Below are positions 8,838 to 17,709 of a stretch of 64,000 nt of DNA, piece after piece (positions within the stretch are counted from its first letter, which is position 1; each line of letters starts with the position of its first letter). Both the position numbers and the translations under genes were made by a program. The DNA comes from JAXLXE01 sp046328115 (GTDB lineage Bacteria > Chloroflexota > UBA6077 > JACCZL01), in assembly GCA_046328115.1 (NCBI GenBank), contig JAXLXE010000001.1, positions 248,001 to 312,000 of the forward strand, given 5' to 3'. Under the pieces are notes generated by a model. The model searched no databases and had not been told where the DNA came from. It saw only the letters and a list, made by a program, of their open reading frames with translations.

Positions 8838-10388
8838 GTGCCCTTCTCACAGGAGCAGCGTTACTTGGCGTCAGCCCAATGGCCGCCGGCTGCGAAGCGG
8901 ACGGCCGCCTGGAGTGATTGGCTGCTGGTCGCCGCTATCGCGGTCTACCTCTTAGCCAACATCCCCTACCTGATGGCCTGGCCCCCTGTGAACGGGGATG
9001 AAGGGCGTGAGATGAACGCCTTCTGGGTGGCCAGCGGGATCGATCCGTCCGCCAGGAACCTGGATCCGGTGTTCCAGCACGATCCACTGTACAAGGGTGG
9101 CCTGCAGGGTTTCACCACAGGCATCTCGTTCAGGCTGGGAGGCCTCGGCCTCTTCCAGGGTCGGATCGTTTCGCTCATCTGGGGCGGAGCGCTGCTCTGG
9201 TCGACGTACCTGGCGGGACGACGGATCGTGGGGCAGGCGGCCTCCGTGTTGGCGGTGCTGTTCCTGGCTGTCTCGCAGCCATTTCTCGTCTCGTCGCATA
9301 TTGTCCGACCGGACGTAATGGTGGCCACGCTCGTAATGCTGGCCCTCTGGGCGTCGTTGCGAGGCGTGGAGACGGGCGGGCGAATCTGGCACCTTCTGAG
9401 CGGCCTCTTGCTTGGGTTGTCGTTTGACGTTCATCCCAACACGCTCGCGTTTATGCCGCTGGTGGGTCTGGTGTACGTTTACGTACATGGTCGGCGATTT
9501 CTCGTGCAGCGCGATGCGTGGATCTTTGTCGCAGGGCTGGGGATCGCGGCAGCGTACTACCTGGGCGCGCGCGTCCTACCCGATCCAGTGCACTACCTGG
9601 AGACGTTTCAGTACTGGGTGGGCGTGGACAAACGTCCACCCCTCCTGGCGACCCGAGGTGGGTCGCCGATCCAGGCCGAGTTAGGCCGCTGGACGTCTTA
9701 CTTTTCGCACCGCTATCTGGAGCTTGGGGTGCTCGGGATCGGCGTTGTGGTCGCGGGTATCCGGTCGGTCAGGCACCGTTGCCCGGATCTGCTCATCGCT
9801 GGTCTGGCGATCGCGATCACGGTGTTCACGGTCCTGGTGAGCAGCAAGACCGAGTTCTACATGATCCTGTTTTTCCCATTGTTGACGCTGCTCCTGGGGT
9901 CCGCGCTGGCGACGATCCACGAGCAACTGACCGGCCACCGCGTCCTTGCCGCCGTTGCCGCGGTGGCGCTGGCGCTGGGAGGAATGGGCTTTGAAGACAA
10001 CTTCCGTGACATGGTTGAGGCGGCGAGCGATCTCAAGGAACGTGACTACGGGACGTTGACGGCACAGATTGAGGCGTACATCCCGGCGGGCTCGCGAGTG
10101 ATCGCCCCGCCGATTTACTGGATTGGCCTGTCCAACCCGCCGTACTACCTGGATTTTGTGGATTTCTACGTCTGGGAGCGAGTTAGTCGTGAGCGTCGCA
10201 CCTCCTGGTCGGAGTTCCTCGCGGAGATCAACCCAAGCTACGTCATTCTCGACTCCAAGGCGAAATACGAGGTGACGCGGACGGGACAGACTCGGTTCAT
10301 GGAGGATAACGCTGAGCTGCTGGGCTCCATTCGGCACGTGAACTACGGTCGCGTGGAGATCTGGAAGATGCGGCAGGGGGGACGTTGA
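8838..10388 (+). CDS. GT39-type membrane glycosyltransferase, first gene of a six-gene array
   Basis: A 516-residue GT-C protein. The acidic pair D54-E55 (NGDEGREM) lies just after the first helix, and later helices extend to about residue 385. A soluble tail of about 130 residues ends in YVILDSKAK and a charged stretch. The start is GTG at 8838 with a gaggg-like ribosome site about 10 bases upstream. Its TGA stop overlaps the TTG start of the next gene (TTGA), the first of a run of overlaps through the array. It lacks the GHPGVxTMW motif of the next four genes, so it is a more distant paralog. The donor is probably a polyprenyl-phosphate sugar; the acceptor is unknown. Confidence 0.85.
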   Translation: MPFSQEQRYLASAQWPPAAKRTAAWSDWLLVAAIAVYLLANIPYLMAWPPVNGDEGREMNAFWVASGIDPSARNLDPVFQHDPLYKGGLQGFTTGISFRLGGLGLFQGRIVSLIWGGALLWSTYLAGRRIVGQAASVLAVLFLAVSQPFLVSSHIVRPDVMVATLVMLALWASLRGVETGGRIWHLLSGLLLGLSFDVHPNTLAFMPLVGLVYVYVHGRRFLVQRDAWIFVAGLGIAAAYYLGARVLPDPVHYLETFQYWVGVDKRPPLLATRGGSPIQAELGRWTSYFSHRYLELGVLGIGVVVAGIRSVRHRCPDLLIAGLAIAITVFTVLVSSKTEFYMILFFPLLTLLLGSALATIHEQLTGHRVLAAVAAVALALGGMGFEDNFRDMVEAASDLKERDYGTLTAQIEAYIPAGSRVIAPPIYWIGLSNPPYYLDFVDFYVWERVSRERRTSWSEFLAEINPSYVILDSKAKYEVTRTGQTRFMEDNAELLGSIRHVNYGRVEIWKMRQGGR

Positions 10389-12490
10389 CGGCCGCAGCCG
10401 CGCCACCGAAGCCAGCGCCAGCGGAGGCGGACGCAGTGCCCGTTGCGCAAGCGCGGCCGGCCGCCGGGGTGCCCGCGGTACTACTGGCCTGTGTGTTGCT
10501 TTTCATCCTGGCGTGGATCCCGCGGATCATCAACGTGGGCGGCTACCTGACGACTGACGAGGGCAACTGGATGGGGCGGACAGCGCTGTTCGCCACGGCG
10601 CTGACGGATGGCGATCCGCGCGGAACCTATCAGAGCGGGCATCCCGGGGTGATGACCATGTGGCTGTCGCTCATCGGGATGGGGCCAGATCGGGCGCTGG
10701 CGTTGGCGCCGTACGTCACGCCCGACGGATTGGAGAAGGCGCCGGCGTACCTCGAGACGTTGCGTCTTGCCCGACGACCCTTCACGGTCATGACGTCCGT
10801 GGGCGTCGTAATCATCACACTTCTGACGTGGCGAATGCTGGGTCGCGGTCCGGCGTTTGCGACGGGACTGTTGCTTGCGCTGGATCCTTTCTTCCTGGCG
10901 CACTCTGTGGTGGCGCATGTGGACAGCAACATCACCGTCTGGCTCACGGTGAGCGTGCTCTCCGCGGTGATCTACTTCTGGCGGGGTGGGGGCCGCTGGT
11001 TTCTGGTGGCGTCTGGGGCCGCCGCGGGACTGGCGTTCCTGAGCAAAGCACCTTCCGCCATCCTGCCCCTCTTTGTGCCGGTCGTGGCGCTGTCATCGCT
11101 ATGGTCGCGCGGCATGTTGGGTAATCGTGCCGCGTGGACGCGGCTGGTGGGGGATGGGCTGTTCTGGGGCGCGCTGGCATACGGGGTGGCCGCGCTGCTG
11201 TGGCCTTCGTTCCGGACGGATCCGTTGGGGACCGTGCGGGAGATGGTGGACTACACCGAGGCGGTGGGCGGGTCAGATCACGAGAATTTCTTCCTCGGAC
11301 AGCCCACCGGAGATCCTGGGCCGGTGTATTACCTCGTCTGCCTGGCCTTCAGGTTGACGCCCGTCACGCTGGCCGGACTGCTGGCGCTGGCGGTGTTCGG
11401 CGCGGCGGAGTGGCGGCGCGGTCGACGCTCGTGGCAGGCGCCGGTGGTCATCCTGGCGCTCTTCTGCGGCCTATTCGTAATGATGATGTCGTCCGCGCCT
11501 AAGAAGTTCGACCGCTATATGCTGCCGATCTTCCCCAGCCTCCAGATACTCGCCGGACTGGGCATCTGGCTGTCGCTGGCCAGGATCGCGCCGTTTCGGC
11601 AGCGGTTGCTCTTGCCCGCATTGTTGGCTGGGCTTGGTCTGCTCCAGGTCTTGCCCGCGATCCTTGTGTACCCGTACTACCTCGCGTACTACAACCCGTT
11701 GCTGGGCGGTGGGCAGGCTGCGCGGAGATCGATCGTAGTGGGCTGGGGGGAGGGGCTGGACATCGTGATGGAGCATCTCAACGCGAAGCCAGACGCCGAT
11801 CGCCTGACCGTCGCCGGATTCTATCCGCGGGTGATGAGCGCGCAGTTCAAAGGGACTGTGCTTTCGCCGAAGCAGTTCGATGAGGCCATGGCAGACTACG
11901 TGGTGCTGTACGTAAACGCGGTGCAGCGGGACCTGGCCGATCGCCTGCGGACGATCACTCGCGGAAAGCGGACAGAGCAAGTGGTCCGCATCAACGGCAT
12001 CGAGTACGCCCGGCTGTTCCCAATACCGCCTCCGCCCCGAAGGAACGCCGCCGGCACCGAATATGGAGGCGTTGCTCGCCTGGAGCGGACGTTCTTGAAA
12101 TCCGATGAACGCCGCAATCCGAAGTCGGACAACTACAACCCTGGCGACACGCTTCAGTTGACTTTGCGCTGGCGAGCCATCGGCGCGGTGCCACCGGATA
12201 CTGTTGTGAACGTGTCGCTGATCCGTCGACGAGGCGGCGGGGCGGTGGTTCAGAGCGAGCTGCCGTTTGGCGCGCGGTCAGCTAATCAGGCGGACGTGTC
12301 CGGCGCGGATTTCAACATCCAGTCGCACCGCCTGGCGCTGCCGGACACGGTGGACCAATACAGCGTGGTCGTGGGACTTCGACGGGGCGACGGGGCCTGG
12401 GTTCCGGTCACGTCGGTGCCGGAGCGGCTGTCTCCCGAGGCCCGGTTCGGTCCTGGCCAGATCGTAGTTGAAGACGTCGACGCGCAGTGA
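10385..12490 (+). CDS. GT39-type glycosyltransferase with C-terminal beta-rich domain
   Basis: A 701-residue polytopic protein. An Ala/Pro-rich cytoplasmic leader of about 30 residues comes before the first helix. The external loop carries TTDEGNWM (D58, E59) and the array-specific GHPGVMTMW motif (from G85). A second array motif, YYNPLLGGG followed by GWGEGLD, lies in the soluble part after the last helix. About 150 extra residues form a predicted beta-sandwich (TLQLTLRWRAIG) not found in the two following paralogs. The TTG start overlaps the previous stop by 4 bases. The role is lipid-linked sugar transfer outside the membrane; the specificity cannot be read from sequence. Confidence 0.85.
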   Translation: MTAAAAPPKPAPAEADAVPVAQARPAAGVPAVLLACVLLFILAWIPRIINVGGYLTTDEGNWMGRTALFATALTDGDPRGTYQSGHPGVMTMWLSLIGMGPDRALALAPYVTPDGLEKAPAYLETLRLARRPFTVMTSVGVVIITLLTWRMLGRGPAFATGLLLALDPFFLAHSVVAHVDSNITVWLTVSVLSAVIYFWRGGGRWFLVASGAAAGLAFLSKAPSAILPLFVPVVALSSLWSRGMLGNRAAWTRLVGDGLFWGALAYGVAALLWPSFRTDPLGTVREMVDYTEAVGGSDHENFFLGQPTGDPGPVYYLVCLAFRLTPVTLAGLLALAVFGAAEWRRGRRSWQAPVVILALFCGLFVMMMSSAPKKFDRYMLPIFPSLQILAGLGIWLSLARIAPFRQRLLLPALLAGLGLLQVLPAILVYPYYLAYYNPLLGGGQAARRSIVVGWGEGLDIVMEHLNAKPDADRLTVAGFYPRVMSAQFKGTVLSPKQFDEAMADYVVLYVNAVQRDLADRLRTITRGKRTEQVVRINGIEYARLFPIPPPPRRNAAGTEYGGVARLERTFLKSDERRNPKSDNYNPGDTLQLTLRWRAIGAVPPDTVVNVSLIRRRGGGAVVQSELPFGARSANQADVSGADFNIQSHRLALPDTVDQYSVVVGLRRGDGAWVPVTSVPERLSPEARFGPGQIVVEDVDAQ

Positions 12491-14097
12491 CGGGGAGCAC
12501 GTCGCTGGAATCGGCGCGGTCGCTCTGGCGCGCAGCCGCAGCGGGGACGTTTCTCTTCGCCGTTGTGCTGGCCGCCAGACTTGTCGCCCGTGACGTGGTG
12601 ATCACGGCGGATGAGGACAACTGGATGTCGCGTTCTGGTGGATTCGCTTTTGGCCTGCTGAATATGCAGTTTGGGCGGACGTACCAGAACGGGCATCCCG
12701 GCGTGACCACCATGTGGACCGCGGCGCTGACGCTGGGCCCGCGGCGGATGATGGAGTTCTCTGATCGTGTGTCAGGCCAGCGATTCGTTGCGCGGGTGCC
12801 GGGCTTCTGGGAGGCGCTCGTGGAGGCCAGGGTGGGGTTTGCCGTGGTCACCGCCGCGCTCGTGCTTGCGATCGCGGCCATTGTGCACAGGTTGACCAAT
12901 GGCCTCGTGGCCGCGGTTTCGGCGTTCCTGGTGGGGCTGGAGCCGTTCTACCTTTCCATCTCGCAGCTTGTGCACATGGACGCGATCCTCAGCGGCTGTA
13001 TGGTTGCGTCGGCGCTGGCGGCGAGCGGTCGCTTGTTCGGCCCTTGCGGCCGGAGATGGATGGCAGCGTCGGGCGTGCTCGCGGGGCTGGCCTTGTTGAG
13101 CAAAGTGCCCGCGCTCTTCCTGGTGGGTTTCGTGACGCTGGTGGGCCTCGCCGCCTGGTGGTCCAGATCGCGAACCGGTACGGCGGTGGGCGCGTGGCGG
13201 GAGTTGATTCTGGATCTTGGCACCTGGGGGCTTGCCACGGCGGTGACGGGGCTGCTGCTCTGGCCGGCCGTCTGGGTCCTCGGCCCGATCGAGGTGGCCG
13301 GACGGGTGGCCGCGTTTGCGCGTGAAACGGGTGGACAGCCGCACGAGGCGGGCACGTTCTTTTGGGGGAGCCCACGAACGGACCCTGGGCCGCTTTTCTA
13401 CCCCGTTGCGGCGGCATTTCGCCTGTCCCCGCTCACGGTGTTGGGCGTGGCTCTTCTGGCGCTCAACGTGCGTCGCGTACCCGCACCCTGGCGACCACAC
13501 CTGGCGGCCCTTGTGTTTTACGCGATCGGTTTTGTCGTGATGATGACGTTTGGGGCCAAGAAACTGGACAGGTACGTGCTGCCGGTCTTCCCCGCGCTGG
13601 GTGTGGTCGCGGCGGCGGGGCTGACGCTGCAGGTTCAGCGCATGGTTCGGGGCAAGAGGGTGGTCTGGGTTGGTGCCGCGCTAGTGGGACTGGCATCGCT
13701 ATTCCCCGCATTCAGCGCGTACCCGTACTTCCTCTCGTTCTACAATCCGCTGCTCGGCGGTGGGGCGGCGGCACAGCGGACCGTGATGGTCGGGAACGGG
13801 GAGGGTTTGGACGTGGTGGCGGAGTGGCTCAACGCGCGTCCGAACGCCGCCGACCAATGGGTGGTGGCCCACTCCTATGACATCCTGCAGGCCAGGCTGG
13901 TGGGGTCTGGGGAGCCGCTGCGGGATCGTGTGCCGTCTAACGCTGACTACGTGGTGCTCTACAGCTTTCAAACGCAGATCGGCCACAGTCCGCGGGTGGT
14001 GAATGAGTGGGCCAGCCAGCGGACGCCGGACCTGGTGGTGACCATCAACGGCGTGGAGTACGCGCGCGTGTACCGTGGCCCCCACCAGCCTGCCTGA
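12487..14097 (+). CDS. GT39-type membrane glycosyltransferase (array paralog)
   Basis: A 536-residue GT-C protein very close in layout to the genes on both sides. The first loop holds TADEDNWMSR (D42, E43) and QNGHPGVTTMW (H70). The soluble tail begins with the FYNPLLGGG and GNGEGLD motifs and ends near VNGVEYARVYRG-type residues. The start is GTG, overlapping the previous stop as GTGA. Compared with the 701-residue neighbour it lacks the extra C-terminal beta-rich module. High local similarity to the next gene points to tandem duplication within the array. Confidence 0.85.
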   Translation: MTGSTSLESARSLWRAAAAGTFLFAVVLAARLVARDVVITADEDNWMSRSGGFAFGLLNMQFGRTYQNGHPGVTTMWTAALTLGPRRMMEFSDRVSGQRFVARVPGFWEALVEARVGFAVVTAALVLAIAAIVHRLTNGLVAAVSAFLVGLEPFYLSISQLVHMDAILSGCMVASALAASGRLFGPCGRRWMAASGVLAGLALLSKVPALFLVGFVTLVGLAAWWSRSRTGTAVGAWRELILDLGTWGLATAVTGLLLWPAVWVLGPIEVAGRVAAFARETGGQPHEAGTFFWGSPRTDPGPLFYPVAAAFRLSPLTVLGVALLALNVRRVPAPWRPHLAALVFYAIGFVVMMTFGAKKLDRYVLPVFPALGVVAAAGLTLQVQRMVRGKRVVWVGAALVGLASLFPAFSAYPYFLSFYNPLLGGGAAAQRTVMVGNGEGLDVVAEWLNARPNAADQWVVAHSYDILQARLVGSGEPLRDRVPSNADYVVLYSFQTQIGHSPRVVNEWASQRTPDLVVTINGVEYARVYRGPHQPA

Positions 14098-15724
14098 TCG
14101 CGCACCGGCGCCAGACTCGTGGCGGTACGCGCTAGCCCTGCTCGTGTTCGTCGCCGCGCTAGTGCCCCGACTGATGCATCGGGATCTCTTTCCGACATCG
14201 GACGAGGATAGCTGGATGCGGCGAGCGGGCGGGTTCACGTTTGGGCTGGTTACTGGGCAACTTGGCCGAACCTACCAGAACGGTCACCCGGGTGTGACCA
14301 CGATGTGGATCGCCATGCTGGCCCAGGGACCGTCTGGGGCGCTGCAGTTCGCGGATCGCGTCTCAGGCGCGCGGTACGTTGGACGCGTACCCGGGTATCT
14401 GGATGGGTTGGCGCGGGCGCGGGTGGGCTTCGCGGTGCTTTCGGCGGCGGCTCTGGCGGTGGCCGCGCTGGTGCTCGCACACGTGCTGGGCGCATGGCCT
14501 GGGCTGGTTGGTGGTCTTGCGCTGGCGCTGGATCCGTTTTCCGTTGCGAACGGCCAGCTTGTCCACGTGGACGGTCCGTTGGCGGCGTTCTGCCTGCTGG
14601 CTGTCCTGGCGGCTATCTGCCGCTGGTCGGCGGGTGGCGGCCGGCCTGCGCTGGTCGCCTGTGGAGCGTGCACCGGACTCGCGCTGCTCTCGAAATCGCC
14701 GGCGATCTTCCTGCTCGGATTCGTCCCGCTGCTGGCTGTGCTGCCGCTGTTTTCGGGCCGGCTCGGGTCACAATCGACGCTGGTGGGTGTGGCGCGGACC
14801 CTTGGGGTCTGGTTGGCCATCACTGGGGTGACGTACGTGCTCTGCTGGCCGGCGCTGTGGGCGTTGGGTCCCTCGGAGGTGTTCAGCCGGATCGTGGCAT
14901 TCACCAGGGAGACCGGCGGCGAACCCGACGAGGTGGGGAGCTTCTTCTTGGGTACGGTCTCCGGCGATCCTGGCCCGCTGTTCTACCCGGTCGCAGTGGC
15001 GTTTCGGCTCAGCCTGTTCACGTCGCTGGGGTTGATGATGTTCGCGATATGGGCGGTGTGGCGCCTAGTGCGGCGGGGCGCCGATGATGCTGGCCCGCTG
15101 CCCAGCCGCGTGATCGGGGTTATCGCCGGACTGCTGTTGTTCGTGTTGGGTTTCGGGCTCATGATGACGCTGGGCCCCAAGAAGTTCGACCGATATCTGC
15201 TGCCGATCTTCGGGCCGCTTACGATCCTGGCCACGATCGGGTGGTGGTGGATTTCTTCGCACGTCGTTGGAGGGGTTCGCCGGGCCGCGTTCGCTGCCGC
15301 GCTCGCGGCGGTGATGGCGGCGCCGTTGGCGGTAGTGCAGCCGTATACGCTGTCGTACTTCAATCCATTGCTCGGGGGTGGCTCCGCGGCGCAGCGGCTA
15401 GTCATGGTGGGCAATGGCGAGGGCCTGGACCAGGCGGCCGCCTGGCTGCGGAGTCAGCCAGATGCAGGGGACCTGCGTGTATCGGCCCACTCGTACGATA
15501 TTCTGGCGGCTCTGATCTCGTCGGACGGTGAGCCGCTGCGCGAGGGGCTGCCGTCCGATGCAGACTACATCGTGACTTACGGACGGCGGATCCAGATGCG
15601 ACGTTGGAGTGACACGCTGGAGCGCTACTTCCAGACCCATCCGCCCGTGTTCACCGTGTGGATCAATGGCATTGAGTACGTCAGGATCCATCCCGGACCA
15701 CATCTGGGGACGGCCGCGCGGTGA
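14075..15724 (+). CDS. GT39-type membrane glycosyltransferase (array paralog)
   Basis: A 549-residue GT-C protein. TSDEDSWMRRAGG (D43, E44) and QNGHPGVTTMW (H71) sit in the first external loop, and YFNPLLGGG with GNGEGLD lies after the last helix. The GTG start at 14075 sits inside the previous gene, a 23-base overlap and longer than the other overlaps here. A later start would remove residues before the first helix but keep the fold. It is the nearest paralog of the preceding gene by motif spacing. No C-terminal beta-rich extension is present. Confidence 0.85.
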   Translation: MAPTSLPDRAPAPDSWRYALALLVFVAALVPRLMHRDLFPTSDEDSWMRRAGGFTFGLVTGQLGRTYQNGHPGVTTMWIAMLAQGPSGALQFADRVSGARYVGRVPGYLDGLARARVGFAVLSAAALAVAALVLAHVLGAWPGLVGGLALALDPFSVANGQLVHVDGPLAAFCLLAVLAAICRWSAGGGRPALVACGACTGLALLSKSPAIFLLGFVPLLAVLPLFSGRLGSQSTLVGVARTLGVWLAITGVTYVLCWPALWALGPSEVFSRIVAFTRETGGEPDEVGSFFLGTVSGDPGPLFYPVAVAFRLSLFTSLGLMMFAIWAVWRLVRRGADDAGPLPSRVIGVIAGLLLFVLGFGLMMTLGPKKFDRYLLPIFGPLTILATIGWWWISSHVVGGVRRAAFAAALAAVMAAPLAVVQPYTLSYFNPLLGGGSAAQRLVMVGNGEGLDQAAAWLRSQPDAGDLRVSAHSYDILAALISSDGEPLREGLPSDADYIVTYGRRIQMRRWSDTLERYFQTHPPVFTVWINGIEYVRIHPGPHLGTAAR

Positions 15725-17709
15725 TGACCAGGGGCCTGGCCAGGCTGGTGCCGGGCGAGCGAGTGGGGCGGGGGGTTGGCCGCGCCACCCCGTGGCTGGG
15801 GTTTGCGTTGGTTGTCGTCCTCGCAGCGGTGGCGCGCTGGCCGGGGCTGGATACGTACGTGACGATCGACGAGTCGCGGTGGGTGCAACGGGCAGGGAAC
15901 TTCTACGCGTTGATCCAGCAGCGGGACTACGAGGACACGTTCATCATTGGCCATCCGGGCGTCACCACGATGTGGTTGGCCTGGGTGGGTATGGGCCCCG
16001 AGCGAGCACTGGCGTTCTCTTTTCGTGAGGGGCAGACCGATGCTACGCGGCGCGAGGGCTATTTTGACGCCTTGATCGCGTCACGCCAGCCGTTTGTGGC
16101 GGTGGCGGTGATTGGACTGGTGCTGATCGTCGCTCTCGCGTGGCGACTTGTTGGGCCAGGCGGTGCGCTGGTGGCGGGTGGCTTGATGGCACTTGAGCCG
16201 TTCTTGATCGCGCACGCGCGGGTGGTTCACCTGGATTCCAATCTGACGGTGTTCACCAGCCTGACCTTGCTGTGCGGGCTGCTGTTCTGGCGGGAGCGAC
16301 GCTGGCCGTACCTGGCGGCGTCGGGGGTGTTCGGCGGGCTGGCGTTCCTCACGAAGGCGCCGTCCGTGTTCGTCCTTGGCTTCGTTCCGCTGGTGTTCCT
16401 GGTGTCTCTCCTACGTCCGCGCCGCAAGGCGGTGTCGGCGTGGATCGAGACGGCGGGGTGGCTCGCGCTGTGGGGTGGACTCATCGTGGCCGTGTGTCTG
16501 GTGCTGTGGCCGTCGTTCCGGGTGAGCCCGGTGGGAACGGTGGTCAAGATGATCCAGTTCACGGAACGAGTGGGCGGCGGGGAGCATGACAACTTCTTCT
16601 GGGGCGTAGCGCGCGAGGACCCTGGGCCGCTCTTCTACCCGCTGGCACTACTGTACCGGCTCTCGCCGTTGACGTTGATTGGCCTGCTGCTCGTGCCCGC
16701 GTCGTGGCGCCAGATCCGGCCAGAGGCGCGCCTACTGCTCGGCGTGCTGGGCCTTTACGTTTTGGGCTTCATGCTGATGATGAGCACGGCGCCGAAGAAG
16801 TTCGATCGGTACCTACTGCCGGTGTTCCCCGCACTGGCGATCGTGGCGGGGACGGCCATGTTCCCCGTGGCATCCAGGATCGTCTGGTGGACGGGCCTGA
16901 CGCGTGGCATGACCCTGCTGGCGTTGACGGTGTCCATGCTGGCGCTACACGCCGCGCCGCTCCTGCGGGTGCATCCGTACCACCTGGCCTACTACAACCC
17001 CCTGCTCGGCGGCGGCGCCGCGGCCCAGCGCCTCATTCTGGTCGGCTGGGGTGAGGGCCTGGATCAAGTTGCCAGCTACCTAAACGGGCAGACCACGGGC
17101 CTTGGGGAGTCGACCGTCGCGACGTCGTACCACCGCGTACTTCAGGCTCAGCTTCAGGGCAGCGCGTTGCCGCTGGACCGCATCCGTATGGCGGACTACG
17201 TGGTGCCCTACGTGAACACGCTCCAGCGTGGCGCGGAACGTGACGTGCTGGAGCCGATCATGGAGATGCAGCAGCCGGAGTACGTCGTTCGTCTCAACGG
17301 GATCGAATATGCGCGCGTGTATCGGGGCCCGCACTATCCCACGATGCTCACGCCGAATACCCAGGTGGGACCAGGTGCCACGCTTCGAGAGGTCCTGGTG
17401 GCGCCTGGGTCCGGCGCGGTGAAGGGCGGTGACGAGATCCTGGTGCTCCTGCGATGGGAGGCTGGTCTGCCAGAAGGGGGGCTGTCACGGCTGACGCTGC
17501 AGGACGCCGCGGGGCGTGGCGTAGCTCAGGATCAGCGTCCGCTGGGTGGCGATGGACCAGATGTGCGTGGGTTGCCCGGTGATCGACACGTGCTGATGGT
17601 CCCGGCTCGGACGCCGCGCGGGCAGTATGACGTGGTGGCGGCGTTCGCTGGCCTTCCGGGTGGGGCGGCTCCGGAGCCGATGAAGCTAGCTCGCGTGGTA
17701 GTCGAGTGA
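15721..17709 (+). CDS. GT39-type glycosyltransferase with C-terminal beta-rich domain
   Basis: A 662-residue GT-C protein. The motifs are TIDESRWVQR (D50, E51), IGHPGVTTMW (H78) and YYNPLLGGG with GWGEGLD. About 120 extra C-terminal residues contain GDEILVLLRWEAG, a beta-rich module like that of the 701-residue paralog. The start may be GTG at 15721 (GTGA overlap with the previous stop) or the ATG at 15724, which is the next codon. The domain alternation along the array (with, without, without, with module) suggests that the module was gained or lost during duplication. Confidence 0.85.
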   Translation: MMTRGLARLVPGERVGRGVGRATPWLGFALVVVLAAVARWPGLDTYVTIDESRWVQRAGNFYALIQQRDYEDTFIIGHPGVTTMWLAWVGMGPERALAFSFREGQTDATRREGYFDALIASRQPFVAVAVIGLVLIVALAWRLVGPGGALVAGGLMALEPFLIAHARVVHLDSNLTVFTSLTLLCGLLFWRERRWPYLAASGVFGGLAFLTKAPSVFVLGFVPLVFLVSLLRPRRKAVSAWIETAGWLALWGGLIVAVCLVLWPSFRVSPVGTVVKMIQFTERVGGGEHDNFFWGVAREDPGPLFYPLALLYRLSPLTLIGLLLVPASWRQIRPEARLLLGVLGLYVLGFMLMMSTAPKKFDRYLLPVFPALAIVAGTAMFPVASRIVWWTGLTRGMTLLALTVSMLALHAAPLLRVHPYHLAYYNPLLGGGAAAQRLILVGWGEGLDQVASYLNGQTTGLGESTVATSYHRVLQAQLQGSALPLDRIRMADYVVPYVNTLQRGAERDVLEPIMEMQQPEYVVRLNGIEYARVYRGPHYPTMLTPNTQVGPGATLREVLVAPGSGAVKGGDEILVLLRWEAGLPEGGLSRLTLQDAAGRGVAQDQRPLGGDGPDVRGLPGDRHVLMVPARTPRGQYDVVAAFAGLPGGAAPEPMKLARVVVE

